DNA from: Rutidosis leptorrhynchoides
Lineage: Eukaryota > Streptophyta > Magnoliopsida > Asterales > Asteraceae
DNA: 64,000 bases
Assembly (NCBI RefSeq): GCF_046630445.1
Contig: NC_092334.1
Span: forward strand, 195,122,001-195,186,000
Direction of reading: 5' to 3'
A model generated the notes under the pieces. That model searched no databases, was not told the DNA's origin, and worked only from the letters and a program-made list of their open reading frames with translations. Positions 1 through 12,811 of this stretch are shown in pieces. The position numbers and the translations under genes were made by a program. Positions within the stretch are counted from its first letter, which is position 1; each line of letters starts with the position of its first letter.

Positions 1-880
1 TACTTCTTCTTCACAAACAACACAGGTGTGCCCCAAGGCGATAAACTTGGTTGGATAAATCCACGGTCTAACAGCTCTTGTAGTTGACTCTGTAATTCTT
101 GCATCTCGGAAGGTGCGAGTCTATAAGGTGTGTGAGCTACAGGTGCAGCTCCGGGCACTAAGTCGATCTGAAATTCTACTGCTCTCTGCGGCGGCAATCC
201 AGGCAATTCCTCTGGGAAGATATCGGAAAATTCGTTCACAATTCTAACATCGTTCACGCTCTTCACCTCAGTTTCTACCGCTTTCACGTGTGCTAGGACA
301 GCAAAACGTCCCTTCTTCATAATCTTTTGCGCTTTCACGCAACTAATGAGGTTCAATTTCGAGGTACATCTCTCTCCATAGATAACCAGTGGTTCGCCAT
401 CTCCTTGTGGTATGCGAAGTGCTTTATTTCCACAGATAATATCGGCCTTTATCTTGCTCAGCCAATCCATACCGACGATCACGTCAAAACTTCCCAGTTT
501 GATAGGTATCAAGTCAATTTCGAAATCTGCATCAGCTATGTTGATAATAGCTCCTCGACTAATATGGTCAAATTTCTCAAGTTTTCCATTGGCGACCTCG
601 ACAAGCATACTCTCTTTTAACGGGACTAATGACCAATTAATCTTATCGCAAAAATGTCTACATACATAACTTCTATCCGCACCAGTATCAAACAAGACAG
701 AAGCTAAAAGATTGTTGATTGTGAATATACCTGTCACCAAGTCAGGGTTTTCAAGTGCGTCCCTTGCATTAATATTGAAAGCTCTAGCGCGCGGTGGTCC
801 GCCATCTTTTCACTTATTTGGACACGCATTTCTGAAATGGCCTGTCTGCCCGCATTCGTAACACTTCCTTGGCCCTGTGG
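1..880 (-). pseudogene. E1 gag-pol, second part: CCHC knuckle, aspartic protease, start of RT
   Basis: The minus strand gives a CCHC zinc knuckle (CYECGQTGHFRNAC, about 815-865), one in-frame TGA just after it, then a protease with the VLFDTGADRSYV active-site motif (about 670-700) and the GMDWLS motif (about 455-475). A linker follows (EELPGLPPQR), then the start of reverse transcriptase ending [12 protein letters not shown] at the window edge. Apart from that TGA the frame looks open. The encoded enzymes would process Gag-Pol and copy the element RNA in virus-like particles. The frame continues on the far side of the LARD insertion, so this is the other half of the gag at 12812-13807. Confidence 0.88.
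876..880. repeat. Left target-site duplication of LARD (TGTGG)
   Basis: TGTGG directly precedes the LARD 5' LTR and recurs directly after its 3' LTR at 12812-12816. A 5-bp duplication is what LTR-retrotransposon integrases make. It shows that both LARD ends are original and that it integrated into the E1 gag gene. Confidence 0.92.
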
Positions 881-1801
881 TGTGATGACCCGGGAATTTC
901 CGACCAAATTTAAACATAATCTTATATGATTCGACTCGATAAGCAAAGTCTATTAAACCGAGTCTCATTATGTTTGAACTATTTCATGATAACATTTGAC
1001 CTTTAACTATTTCCGACGATTCACGAACCTTTAATTGTAACTAAGAATGTAAATATAAATAATTATATATAAAACTAATTATATTAGTATTAATGAACTA
1101 TTAAGTAATTTTGTTATTATAAAAGATAACATTTAATAACTAAAGATTTTCATTTTGAATATATATAGTATATTGTATATAAATGATTCAAACATATTTT
1201 ACCAACGTTATCAAAATATTAAATGTACAATGTTATACTTTGTAGTTAATTGTTTAATATACATAATTAATCATCTACTCAACATTTAAAACATGATTTT
1301 ATATATATGGTAGTATACATATATACATAAATATAACTATATATATATGATTTTATACATAATTATTATATTATGTATATGTAGAAATTTATAATATATC
1401 TATGATGAAATAATGTACTATTTTAATAGATATATATAATACTTACATATATAAAACATTTATATTTTTCATAATTACATACATAAGTATAATATAATTA
1501 GTATGTAAATAAATATTATAATATATTTATATTAAAATGCATAAATATATAATATTCAGTATATGTTACAATACATATTACATAATTATTAAATATTACA
1601 TAATAATAGATGATATTAATAAATTAAATTTAAATACAAATATAGTTGTTGTAGTAATGTTATTTGTATCGTCAAATATCAATATTTGTATTCATAATAT
1701 CACTTTATATCATATAAAGATGAAATTGGATGTATAAATTAGATTATTATTACTAATATTATTATTATCGATAAAATATTAATATTATCATAATTAGTAT
1801 G

Positions 1802-1847
<46 letters not shown>

Positions 1848-3632
1848 CATTTTTACAATTATTATTATCATTAATATTATATTTATCATTATTATTAATT
1901 TTATTAATATTATTAGATATTAATAGTATTGTTATTATATATTATTATTATTATTATTAATTAAAAAAAACAGTAGGGATCTATATTATACGCTTGACCT
2001 CTGTATCCTTTATCTCTATTATTATTATTTTTTTTGTTTCTTTCCTGCTCCAAACTCGTGAACCTGTGTTGACATTTTCTCCATTTTTTATCAACCGATC
2101 TCTATTATTACAAAATGATTATGTATAATTGCAAATCAAATAAAAAGGAAATCCAATGGGATTAAAGAGCACAGCGATATTTTTTTTTCTTCTTCTCTGC
2201 ACGCTCCAATTTTTTTTTCTCTTAATTCAATTTCGAATAAAGTTTCAAAATCTAAAAATGCAGAAAGGTTAGAAATCTTTCTTTGAATCTATCTGCAAAA
2301 TCTCAACTCTCAAATCTTTATATCGATCTTGAATTTTGAAGTCAAAGTTTAGTTTAAAAAAAGTCAACAATTGTTCTTGAGACAAATTCGCGTTCGTGTA
2401 TATGTTTCTGATCAAATTGACGATTCCAGTAGTTTTTATACATGTTTAGAAAACTATTTCGTGTTATAAACATTATCTATAATGTTATCTATTACGAAAT
2501 CAATTTTTTTTGTTTTGTTCCAAGAACCGACGCTGCAGTAGGCCTTTAGTGTTTTTATTTTTTTTATTTTAGAACCCAAATTATTTTTTTTTCTGTAATG
2601 TTTTGAAGCTTTAAAAGGAACCCTGATTTTTTTTTTTTTTTTTTTTTTTTTTTGGTTATTGATGTTTTGTTGAATCCATGAGACTTGTGGAGAAGAAGAG
2701 GAATAGAAGAAAAACAGTTTATATATAAAATTTAAATTCGATATTAGTACAGAGAATCAGAATTGGTGGGATGGTCGAGAGTGTTTGCGTGTGAGCATGT
2801 GGTCACGAGATCGAGTCCAGAGGACGGTAGTTTCTTTTTTTTTTTGAAACTCTTTTCATGTGAGGTAGTTTTCTTTTCTAATTTTATTATTGTTATTATA
2901 TATTAATTATTATTAGTATTATTATTATTATTGTGATTGTTTTGATTGTTATTGTTATTGTTATTATTAGTATCATACTTGTTATCATATTTGAAAGTAT
3001 TATAGACATTACTATTATTATTATGATAGGTATTAATAATATTATTATTAGTAATAAACTTATCATTTTAGTATTTTATCATCATTAGGATTATGATTAT
3101 CATTATTATTATTATGAAGGAAATAAAAATATATTATTATCATCAATATTAGAATTTGTACCGGTTTATAAATAATAGTATCATCAGTACATTTACAATT
3201 AATAATATCATATTTATCAGTATCATCATTAATATTTACTAGTATTATTATGATTATCATTTATCATTTTATAAATATTAGAACCCTTATTATTAACATA
3301 AGTATGGTATTAGTATTAATATTATTTTAGAGTTATTATTATTAGTATCATTAACAGTTATCATTTTCATTTTTTTTGCTATTAGTATTATCATTATTAA
3401 TAAAATTATTATTATTATTAGTAAATCATTATTATCTAAATTATTATTTTAACAAATAAATCTTTTGTACACTATATATATACTTATGGTATATACTAGG
3501 ATTGTATTAATAATTCACATAACAAACTAATAAAATTTCATAAATACAATACTAACCACAAATATATGTATATAAATATATTAATGTCACTATTTATATA
3601 AACGTAAATCATTATAGATATATATACATAAA

Positions 3633-3671
<39 letters not shown>

Positions 3672-4719
3672 CTTAAAATATAATATAAGTATACGTTTTA
3701 AAATAAAGGTTAGAATAAATTCTACAAAACTATAATATATAAATAATACATATTAATAAATGAAATTTTGTAACTTACATTATACGTATTAATATATACA
3801 CAATTGATATAGGTTCGTGAATCCGAGGCCAACCCTGCATTGTTCAATGACGTCATATGTATTTTTACTACAAAATACAGTATCGTGAGTTTCATTTACC
3901 TTTTTACCCTTTATATTTTTGGGCTGAGAATACATGCGCAACTTTTATAACTGTTTTACGAAATTGACACAAGTACGTGAAACTACATTCTATGGTTGGA
4001 TTATCGAAGTCGAATATGCCCCTTTTTATTAAGTCTGGTAATCTAAGAATTAGGGAACAGACACCCTAATTGACGCGAATCCTAAAGATAGATCTATCGG
4101 GCCCAACAAGCCCCATCCAAAGTACCGGATGTTTTAGTACTTCGAAATTTATATCATGTCCGAAGGAGGATCCCGGAATGATGGGGATATTCTTATATAT
4201 GCATATTGTTAATGTCGGTTACCAGGTGTTCAATCCATATGAATGATATTTTTGTCTCTATGCATGGGACGTATGTTTATGAGAAATGGAAATCTGAAAT
4301 CTTGTGGTCTATTAAAATGATGGAAACGATTGTTTAAGTTAAACTAATGAACTCACCAACCTTTTGGTTGACACTTTAAAGCATGTTTATTCTCAGGTAC
4401 GAAAGAAATCTTCCGCTGTGTATTTGCTCATTTTATAGATATTACTTGGAGTCATTCATGGCATATTTCAAAAGACGTTGCATTCGAGTCGTCGAGTTCA
4501 TCAAGATTATTATCAAGTCAATTATAGTTGGATATATTATGAAATGGTATGCATGCCTGTCAACTTTCGATGTAATGAAAGTTTGTCTTTTCAAAAACGA
4601 ATGCAATGTTTGTAAAATGTATCATATAGAGGTCAAGTATCTCGCGATGTAATCAACTGTTGTGAATCGTTTATAATCGATATGGACTTCGTCCGGATGG
4701 ATTAGGACGGGTCTTCACA
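881..4719 (+). repeat. LARD 5' LTR (3839 bp)
   Basis: Direct repeat of 8972-12811. The outer part is extremely AT-rich, with ATT/TTA trinucleotide runs (about 1800-1960 and 2880-3450), a poly-T tract near 2627-2654 and an AT dinucleotide tract near 3640-3661. The last 0.8 kb is less biased and is related to the ends of the E1 and FB LTRs. Short ORFs inside (1537-1737, 3063-3260, 4383-4652) recur unchanged in the other LTR, have no protein character and are not genes. Confidence 0.95.
4351..4396 (+). promoter_or_regulatory. Conserved LTR block resembling a 3' splice site
   Basis: A stretch beginning ACTCACCAACCTTTTGG and ending TTTATTCTCAG/GT is shared with the other LARD LTR (12443-12488) and, on the minus strand, with the E1 LTR (15659-15705) and both FB LTRs (20075-20118, 31317-31361), although those LTRs are otherwise largely diverged. 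CTCAC/TTGAC branch-like words followed by a T-rich stretch and CAG look like a splice acceptor. Function is inferred. Confidence 0.5.
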
Positions 4720-4721
4720 GT

Positions 4722-4733
4722 TGGTATCAGAGC
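4722..4733 (+). other. LARD primer-binding site (tRNA-iMet type)
   Basis: TGGTATCAGAGC lies two bases after the LTR end and is the usual complement of the 3' end of initiator tRNA-Met in plant LTR retrotransposons. It primes minus-strand cDNA synthesis. Confidence 0.93.
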
Positions 4734-5106
4734 GGTGGTCTTAGCGAACCAGGTCTTGCATTAGTGAGTCTAACTGATAGTCGTTAGAATGCATTAATGT
4801 GTCTGGACTTCGACCGTGTTTGCATGTCAAAAGTTTTGCTTATCATTTAGTGTCGAAAAATTATTTACTTATCATCCTTAAAGTCTAAGACACGTCTTAC
4901 TGCCTTTATTGCATAGACAGTGTATAGTTAAATTCATATCTTAGCGTATCTGTTATTGTTACCTTTGCCTGACAGCTTCCGTAGATTCCTCCGTAGCTTA
5001 TGGGATTTTAGTATTATATATGCATATGTAAATTATGTATTGCAGGGTACTAATCTACATCCTATAATCTATTTCTTATCGAAAATCCTTCATCTGATCG
5101 TACGAG

Positions 5107-5643
5107 ATGAATCCCTCAACCAGTTCGAGTCCATCTGATTTCGATAGCTATTTCGATAGTTATTCCGACAGCTATTTCGATATGGATTTCCACTCGAGCT
5201 CCGAAAGCAGAGTAACCGGAATGAATCGATCAATTAGCCATCATCTATTCTGAATGAATTGGAGATGGGTTCGTAGTCGACTTAATCAATGGAAACGCGA
5301 AGAAGGCGATCATTTCCACTAACCAAATTCACCTCTTGACAATGGACCTAAAACGTTTACCGGCGAACCTGTTCGAGACACCATTTTCTCTCTCATTTCC
5401 AAAGTATCTCATCACGATCATATACTATCTCAGATTCTAAACCTCATTCATCCGCTCGTCCGAACCGACAATCATCCCGGTGTAATAGAAGAAGTTAACG
5501 AACTTCGCGCATAAGTTGTAGTCTTGGAAAATATGGTGCAAAACGTACCAGCTTCATCCAAATCACCGGCACCAACGGTACCACCAACAACCCAAATTTC
5601 AATATCACATGCCTCAACATCTCAATCTATACCTCGAGTATAA
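5107..5643 (+). pseudogene. Decayed accessory ORF in LARD leader
   Basis: From the ATG at 5107 one frame runs 178 codons to the TAA at 5643 with three internal stops (TGA near 5251, TAA near 5320, TAA near 5512). All three are one C-to-T change away from CGA or CAA. The N-terminal part is Ser/Asp/Tyr-rich (repeats of FDSY type). A hydrophobic helix and an IEEVNELRA stretch with spaced Leu/Val follow, then a Pro/Ser/Thr tail. It lies just after the primer site, the position of the accessory ORF in E1 and FB, and like E1's ends in a zipper-like segment plus Pro-rich sequence. No known family recognised. It is probably the last coding relic of the autonomous ancestor. Confidence 0.6.
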
Positions 5644-5879
5644 TCATCATTCTACATGACATTCTACATCAGTTATCTTCGTTCGACATGGTGATTATGT
5701 AATCTCTAATGTTTTAGAGATTATTTATTCTAGTTCCAACTGAAAACTAAATGAGTTTAATATCATGTTAACTCATTAAATTCATGATTACATCTGAAGA
5801 AAATATATATGTATATATGTTTTCATAAAGATTGTAATTAAAAATTCTTTTGTACAAACTGTTAATAATAAAAATATTT

Positions 5880-5896
5880 TAACGGGTAGGTAATAC
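5880..5896 (+). other. Internal copy of the 3' polypurine-tract motif
   Basis: AACGGGTAGGTAATACCC repeats the motif found directly before the 3' LTR (AACGGGTAGGTAC, 8959-8971). Element FB has an equivalent internal copy (29139-29153). It could be a second plus-strand primer site; function is not shown. Confidence 0.45.
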
Positions 5897-6198
5897 CCGA
5901 GGAATATTTAAATTTCACATTAATAAGTTACACTGTATATTCTTCGAATCTGATTCAACAGTTATTCACTATCCTATTTACAACCACCGGGATACTTATC
6001 CGTTCACCAAAGAATAACTATTTTCATTCAAATTCAATTTCATATTTGAATTTTGACCTATCAGAATCCAACAAGTGGCATAATGAAGAAATAATGGACA
6101 CAATAAAAATTGATTAGAAACAGACTAATTAACAATATTAAATTTTATTAAGAAACCACGCTAACAAAATCCTAGCTAACTGTTAATTCCGTATTACA

Positions 6199-6347
6199 TT
6201 TTATTTATCGCAATTTATTTATCGCAATTTATTTTATCGCAATTTATATTCTCGCAATTTTATTTATTGTCATTTAATTTCTGTTATTTACTTTACGCAC
6301 TTTATTTATCGTCATTTAATTTCTGTTATTTATTTTACGCACTTTAA
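6199..6347 (+). repeat. Short tandem repeats in LARD interior
   Basis: Three to four copies of a TTTATCGCAAT-type unit are followed by two copies of a unit of about 50 bp (ending TTATTTACTTTACGCACTTT). Low-complexity non-coding DNA, no gene. Confidence 0.7.
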
Positions 6348-6612
6348 ATATCGGGACACGTATACAAGGTTTTGACATATCATATCGACACATCTATATA
6401 TATTATTTGGAATCACCATAGACACTCTATATGCAGTAATGATCGAGTTCTCTATACAGGGTTGAGGTTGATTCTATAATAATATATATACTTTGAGTTG
6501 TGATCGAGTCTGAGACATGTACACGGGTCACGATACGTATTAATTAATTCAAATATTATATATTAAACTATATATGAATGATTGCACTGTCAACTGTGGA
6601 CTATCGACTGTG
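6348..6612 (+). repeat. Segment shared with the FB 5' LTR
   Basis: This stretch, including TTTTGACATATCATATCGAC, ACACTCTATATGCAGTAATG and ACAGGGTTGAGGTTGATTC, matches the reverse complement of about 31960-32220 in the 5' LTR of element FB. So the LARD interior carries sequence that sits in the LTR of another family. The rest of the interior (about 5900-8950) shows no coding sequence. Confidence 0.7.
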
Positions 6613-7209
6613 GACTAATAACATTGGACAATTAAAATGAATTAAAATATTGAATATAACATATGAAACTAAACAATTCTTCAAGTTTGCCACTTGATTT
6701 CGTCTTAAACCTCATTTGTATCTTCACGATTACATTCTGCGTTCAAACCTTTCATGATTCTTGAAAACACCTCAATCGATAGGATGAATCAACCGCACTT
6801 CATCTACGGAAGGAAAGATTTATGCATATAGTTATGCACCTGAGAAACTCTCGGCAATTGAGTAAAAGTTCAACACGTAGCCGCGTCAGATCCTTTGGCA
6901 TTTATTAACAAAAACAACTTTGCGATCCCTTTTCAAAATTAGCCAATTTTGTCACAACTCCAACAAGTCAACTTCGACTTTTCGTACGAAACAACCTTAT
7001 TATAACGTTTATATATACGCGTGCTCTTTTATTGTTACCAGGTAACCTTTCATATTCCATCATATTACCATCAGCGTTTAATCATCTAAAAACACAATTC
7101 TCCTGAAACCACCTCGGATTAATAACCGATGATTCAGATATCATAGCATTAAATGCAGAGGAAACAGAAAAATGGTAGATGGTCTAAACGGACAAAAGTT
7201 TGATGATAA

Positions 7210-7860
7210 AGAAAGGAGTGTTAGGAACGCTCGATAGAAAATTGGGTATTGAAAAACAGATTGAGTTACCCATGAAGGAGACCAAGGACAAATACAATGA
7301 CCAAATCCTATATTCAAAGGATTCAGGTAATTCTGGATCCGTTGAAATCTTTAGAGAATATCTTGCTCCGAAGTCATGTTAAAATCTTGCGGAAAATCTT
7401 TCTCCATCAACCGTCGAACTTAGAAATTCCAAAATATCATCATCAATATCTTTGATATTTCTGAGGATATTTTCATAAATATTCTCGTCCGAAATTATAT
7501 ACCTCTTCGTACTTCCTGTGTATCAATATATTGGAAACATTCAATAGAAAATATAGTACCGAAAAGCAGATTATGCGAAACTATGAAGAAAGCCGTGGAT
7601 AAATCACAAAGAATAAGTTTGACTTCAAAGAATCCAAATAATTCAATGTCTGCTAAAGTCTATAGTGAATAACTTGCTCCTTACTCTAAACCCTTGCAGA
7701 CAATAGTTTCTATCATCCTCTGATCTTAGATATTCTGAGATATTATCGTACCTTTCATTATAAATATCCTCCATATTTCTGGAGATATTTTTATAACTAT
7801 TCTTATCTGAAATCATTAATCTTTTCGTGCTATCAGTATTACATCATATAGAAACTGTTA
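7210..7860 (+). repeat. Diverged tandem duplication (two units of about 330 bp)
   Basis: The units start near 7210 and 7541. They share blocks in the same order: CGATAGAAAAT/CAATAGAAAAT, GAAAAACAGATT/GAAAAGCAGATT, TTCAAAG..TTCA, AACTTGCTCC/ATCTTGCTCC, and a GATATTTCTGAGGATATTTT-like end. The 60-codon ORF inside the first unit is destroyed in the second. Non-coding. Confidence 0.55.
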
Positions 7861-8950
7861 GTTTCTATATTCTGTAAATTTTCAAGCTTAAAATATGAAT
7901 GTTATTGTAGTAATGATGGGAACTGATGCATGAGTTAGTATAATATAATGACACTTGATCAACGTGATTATATTACAGTAAGTCATGCTGAGTTTCTAAA
8001 TGAAACGTGATGATTCACAGATCATAACGTCATCATGTGCCATGTTACATAACTCTTTCATCCTACTTAACTCCGTAACAAATCAAGAAAATGTATTCTT
8101 GATGGTTCTATCTTCCGTGATGTTGATAAATTTGAAAATCAAATCGTGCTATCACGTTCCTTCATGCTTAGAACATTATAATCATTCGAAACTCTATATC
8201 TATAAATTCTGGACCATTATTCGCTTGACTTGAAGTCGGGAAGAGAAAACAAAAGCATAGAGCTTTGAAATATAAGGGAGAATATAAAGTCCGATAACAA
8301 CACATAAATTACAAACCGTGTATATCAATGTTTATCGCAACATAAAGACACGGGAGAATTAAAAACATTATAATCCCGAGGGCGAAGTAGAAGAAAGCAG
8401 ATTCCTCTGGTGGAAGTTGGAAAAGGAGAATGATTGTTGCGATAGTAAGGATGAGGACAAGGATCAGAACTGGATTAATCATTTTCAGAATCTTTTGGAT
8501 GTATGAACTAAGAAAGAAAGTATAAGAATGGTGAGAATAATGGAAAGGAAGAGCTTAATTTATACTGGAAATATCAGACGTAGTAATCGGGGCAGATCAC
8601 CGTATTTAATTAAAGAGATCTTAATTTCCATAAATCCCGAAGAATCAGATTTTATAGATCTTCAAGATTTTCTTTAAATCCCTTAAATTCCGGAATTCAA
8701 CCAAGGCAATGTCAAAAGTTAAGACGCGCCTTATTTTCTAAATTCAAACCTGACTACGTCAAAAGTTAAAAACAAATCTTTGTTTCTCATTTCATCCTTT
8801 TGTGAATAGCTTCATTCGCACTCTTCGAATAATTGAATTATTTTTATCCATATTACTCAATGATGATAAAACTCAAGTTATCAACTCATATTCATCAGGA
8901 AAACATATTTATTGTTAGCTATGACGACCTCACTCAAATTTCGGGACGAA

Positions 8951-8971
8951 ATTTCTTTAACGGGTAGGTAC
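8951..8971 (+). other. LARD polypurine-tract region before 3' LTR
   Basis: The sequence up to the 3' LTR is ATTTCTTTAACGGGTAGGTAC. The same AACGGGTAGGTAC word lies next to the 3' LTR of FB (minus strand, 23015-23027), linking the two families. It occupies the plus-strand primer position. Confidence 0.75.
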
Positions 8972-9892
8972 TGTGATGACCCGGGAATTTCCGACCAAAT
9001 TTAAACATAATCTTATATGATTCGACTCGATAAGCAAAGTCTATTAAACCGAGTCTCATTATGTTTGAACTATTTCATGATAACATTTGACCTTTAACTA
9101 TTTCCGACGATTCACGAACCTTTAATTGTAACTAAGAATGTAAATATAAATAATTATATATAAAACTAATTATATTAGTATTAATGAACTATTAAGTAAT
9201 TTTGTTATTATAAAAGATAACATTTAATAACTAAAGATTTTCATTTTGAATATATATAGTATATTGTATATAAATGATTCAAACATATTTTACCAACGTT
9301 ATCAAAATATTAAATGTACAATGTTATACTTTGTAGTTAATTGTTTAATATACATAATTAATCATCTACTCAACATTTAAAACATGATTTTATATATATG
9401 GTAGTATACATATATACATAAATATAACTATATATATATGATTTTATACATAATTATTATATTATGTATATGTAGAAATTTATAATATATCTATGATGAA
9501 ATAATGTACTATTTTAATAGATATATATAATACTTACATATATAAAACATTTATATTTTTCATAATTACATACATAAGTATAATATAATTAGTATGTAAA
9601 TAAATATTATAATATATTTATATTAAAATGCATAAATATATAATATTCAGTATATGTTACAATACATATTACATAATTATTAAATATTACATAATAATAG
9701 ATGATATTAATAAATTAAATTTAAATACAAATATAGTTGTTGTAGTAATGTTATTTGTATCGTCAAATATCAATATTTGTATTCATAATATCACTTTATA
9801 TCATATAAAGATGAAATTGGATGTATAAATTAGATTATTATTACTAATATTATTATTATCGATAAAATATTAATATTATCATAATTAGTATG

Positions 9893-9932
<40 letters not shown>

Positions 9933-10709
9933 CATTTTTACAATTATTATTATCATTAATATTATATTTATCATTATTATTAATTTTATTAATATTATTA
10001 GATATTAATAGTATTGTTATTATATATTATTATTATTATTATTAATTAAAAAAAACAGTAGGGATCTATATTATACGCTTGACCTCTGTATCCTTTATCT
10101 CTATTATTATTATTTTTTTTGTTTCTTTCCTGCTCCAAACTCGTGAACCTGTGTTGACATTTTCTCCATTTTTTATCAACCGATCTCTATTATTACAAAA
10201 TGATTATGTATAATTGCAAATCAAATAAAAAGGAAATCCAATGGGATTAAAGAGCACAGCGATATTTTTTTTTCTTCTTCTCTGCACGCTCCAATTTTTT
10301 TTTCTCTTAATTCAATTTCGAATAAAGTTTCAAAATCTAAAAATGCAGAAAGGTTAGAAATCTTTCTTTGAATCTATCTGCAAAATCTCAACTCTCAAAT
10401 CTTTATATCGATCTTGAATTTTGAAGTCAAAGTTTAGTTTAAAAAAAGTCAACAATTGTTCTTGAGACAAATTCGCGTTCGTGTATATGTTTCTGATCAA
10501 ATTGACGATTCCAGTAGTTTTTATACATGTTTAGAAAACTATTTCGTGTTATAAACATTATCTATAATGTTATCTATTACGAAATCAATTTTTTTTGTTT
10601 TGTTCCAAGAACCGACGCTGCAGTAGGCCTTTAGTGTTTTTTTTTTTTTTTATTTTAGAACCCAAATTATTTTTTTTTCTGTAATGTTTTGAAGCTTTAA
10701 AAGGAACCC

Positions 10710-10740
<31 letters not shown>

Positions 10741-11720
10741 GGTTATTGATGTTTTGTTGAATCCATGAGACTTGTGGAGAAGAAGAGGAATAGAAGAAAA
10801 ACAGTTTATATATAAAATTTAAATTCGATATTAGTACAGAGAATCAGAATTGGTGGGATGGTCAAGAGTGTTTGCGTGTGAGCATGTGGTCACGAGATCG
10901 AGTCCAGAGGACGGTAGTTTCTTTTTTTTTTTTGAAACTCTTTTCATGTGAGGTAGTTTTCTTTTCTAATTTTATTATTGTTATTATATATTAATTATTA
11001 TTAGTATTATTATTATTATTGTGATTGTTTTGATTGTTATTGTTATTGTTATTATTAGTATCATACTTGTTATCATATTTGAAAGTATTATAGACATTAC
11101 TATTATTATTATGATAGGTATTAATAATATTATTATTAGTAATAAACTTATCATTTTAGTATTTTATCATCATTAGGATTATGATTATCATTATTATTAT
11201 TATGAAGGAAATAAAAATATATTATTATCATCAATATTAGAATTTGTACCGGTTTATAAATAATAGTATCATCAGTACATTTACAATTAATAATATCATA
11301 TTTATCAGTATCATCATTAATATTTACTAGTATTATTATGATTATCATTTATCATTTTATAAATATTAGAACCCTTATTATTAACATAAGTATGGTATTA
11401 GTATTAATATTATTTTAGAGTTATTATTATTAGTATCATTAACAGTTATCATTTTCATTTTTTTTGCTATTAGTATTATCATTATTAATAAAATTATTAT
11501 TATTATTAGTAAATCATTATTATCTAAATTATTATTTTAACAAATAAATCTTTTGTACACTATATATATACTTATGGTATATACTAGGATTGTATTAATA
11601 ATTCACATAACAAACTAATAAAATTTCATAAATACAATACTAACCACAAATATATGTATATAAATATATTAATGTCACTATTTATATAAACGTAAATCAT
11701 TATAGATATATATACATAAA

Positions 11721-11763
<43 letters not shown>

Positions 11764-12811
11764 CTTAAAATATAATATAAGTATACGTTTTAAAATAAAG
11801 GTTAGAATAAATTCTACAAAACTATAATATATAAATAATACATATTAATAAATGAAATTTTGTAACTTACATTATACGTATTAATATATACACAATTGAT
11901 ATAGGTTCGTGAATCCGAGGCCAACCCTGCATTGTTCAATGACGTCATATGTATTTTTACTACAAAATACAGTATCGTGAGTTTCATTTGCCTTTTTACC
12001 CTTTATATTTTTGGGCTGAGAATACATGCGCAACTTTTATAACTGTTTTACGAAATTGACACAAGTACGTGAAACTACATTCTATGGTTGGATTATCGAA
12101 GTCGAATATGCCCCTTTTTATTAAGTCTGGTAATCTAAGAATTAGGGAACAGACACCCTAATTGACGCGAATCCTAAAGATAGATCTATCGGGCCCAACA
12201 AGCCCCATCCAAAGTACCGGATGTTTTAGTACTTCGAAATTTATATCATGTCCGAAGGAGGATCCCGGAATGATGGGGATATTCTTATATATGCATATTG
12301 TTAATGTCGGTTACCAGGTGTTCAATCCATATGAATGATATTTTTGTCTCTATGCATGGGACGTATGTTTATGAGAAATGGAAATCTGAAATCTTGTGGT
12401 CTATTAAAATGATGGAAACGATTGTTTAAGTTAAACTAATGAACTCACCAACCTTTTGGTTGACACTTTAAAGCATGTTTATTCTCAGGTACGAAAGAAA
12501 TCTTCCGCTGTGTATTTGCTCATTTTATAGATATTACTTGGAGTCATTCATGGCATATTTCAAAAGACGTTGCATTCGAGTCGTCGAGTTCATCAAGATT
12601 ATTATCAAGTCAATTATAGTTGGATATATTATGAAATGGTATGCATGCCTGTCAACTTTCGATGTAATGAAAGTTTGTCTTTTCAAAAACGAATGCAATG
12701 TTTGTAAAATGTATCATATAGAGGTCAAGTATCTCGCGATGTAATCAACTGTTGTGAATCGTTTATAATCGATATGGACTTCGTCCGGATGGATTAGGAC
12801 GGGTCTTCACA
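8972..12811 (+). repeat. LARD 3' LTR (3840 bp)
   Basis: Near-identical copy of 881-4719. The ends TGTGATGACC and TCTTCACA match exactly. Differences seen are single substitutions and small length changes in T and AT runs. The splice-site-like block is at 12443-12488. The following TGTGG is the right target duplication. Confidence 0.95.

Larger units (their letters stand above)
881..12811 (+). mobile_element. Large retrotransposon derivative (LARD), non-autonomous, complete
   Basis: Two long direct repeats (881-4719 and 8972-12811) start TGTGATGACC, end GGGTCTTCACA and flank 4.25 kb of DNA with a tRNA-Met primer site but no recognisable gag, protease, RT or integrase. Long LTRs plus a non-coding interior define a LARD. 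By eye the two LTRs differ at only a few bases (for example G/A at 2774 against 10863, A/G near 3896 against 11987) and in homopolymer or AT-tract lengths, so the insertion is young. The 5-bp target duplication is intact. It must have been mobilised by proteins of an autonomous relative. Its LTR 3' portion resembles that of element FB. Confidence 0.93.

Noticed and set aside
1537..4652. Short ORFs in the LARD LTR (66, 65 and 89 codons), repeated at 9628-12744
   Set aside because: They exist twice only because the LTR is duplicated; composition is AT-driven with no domain.
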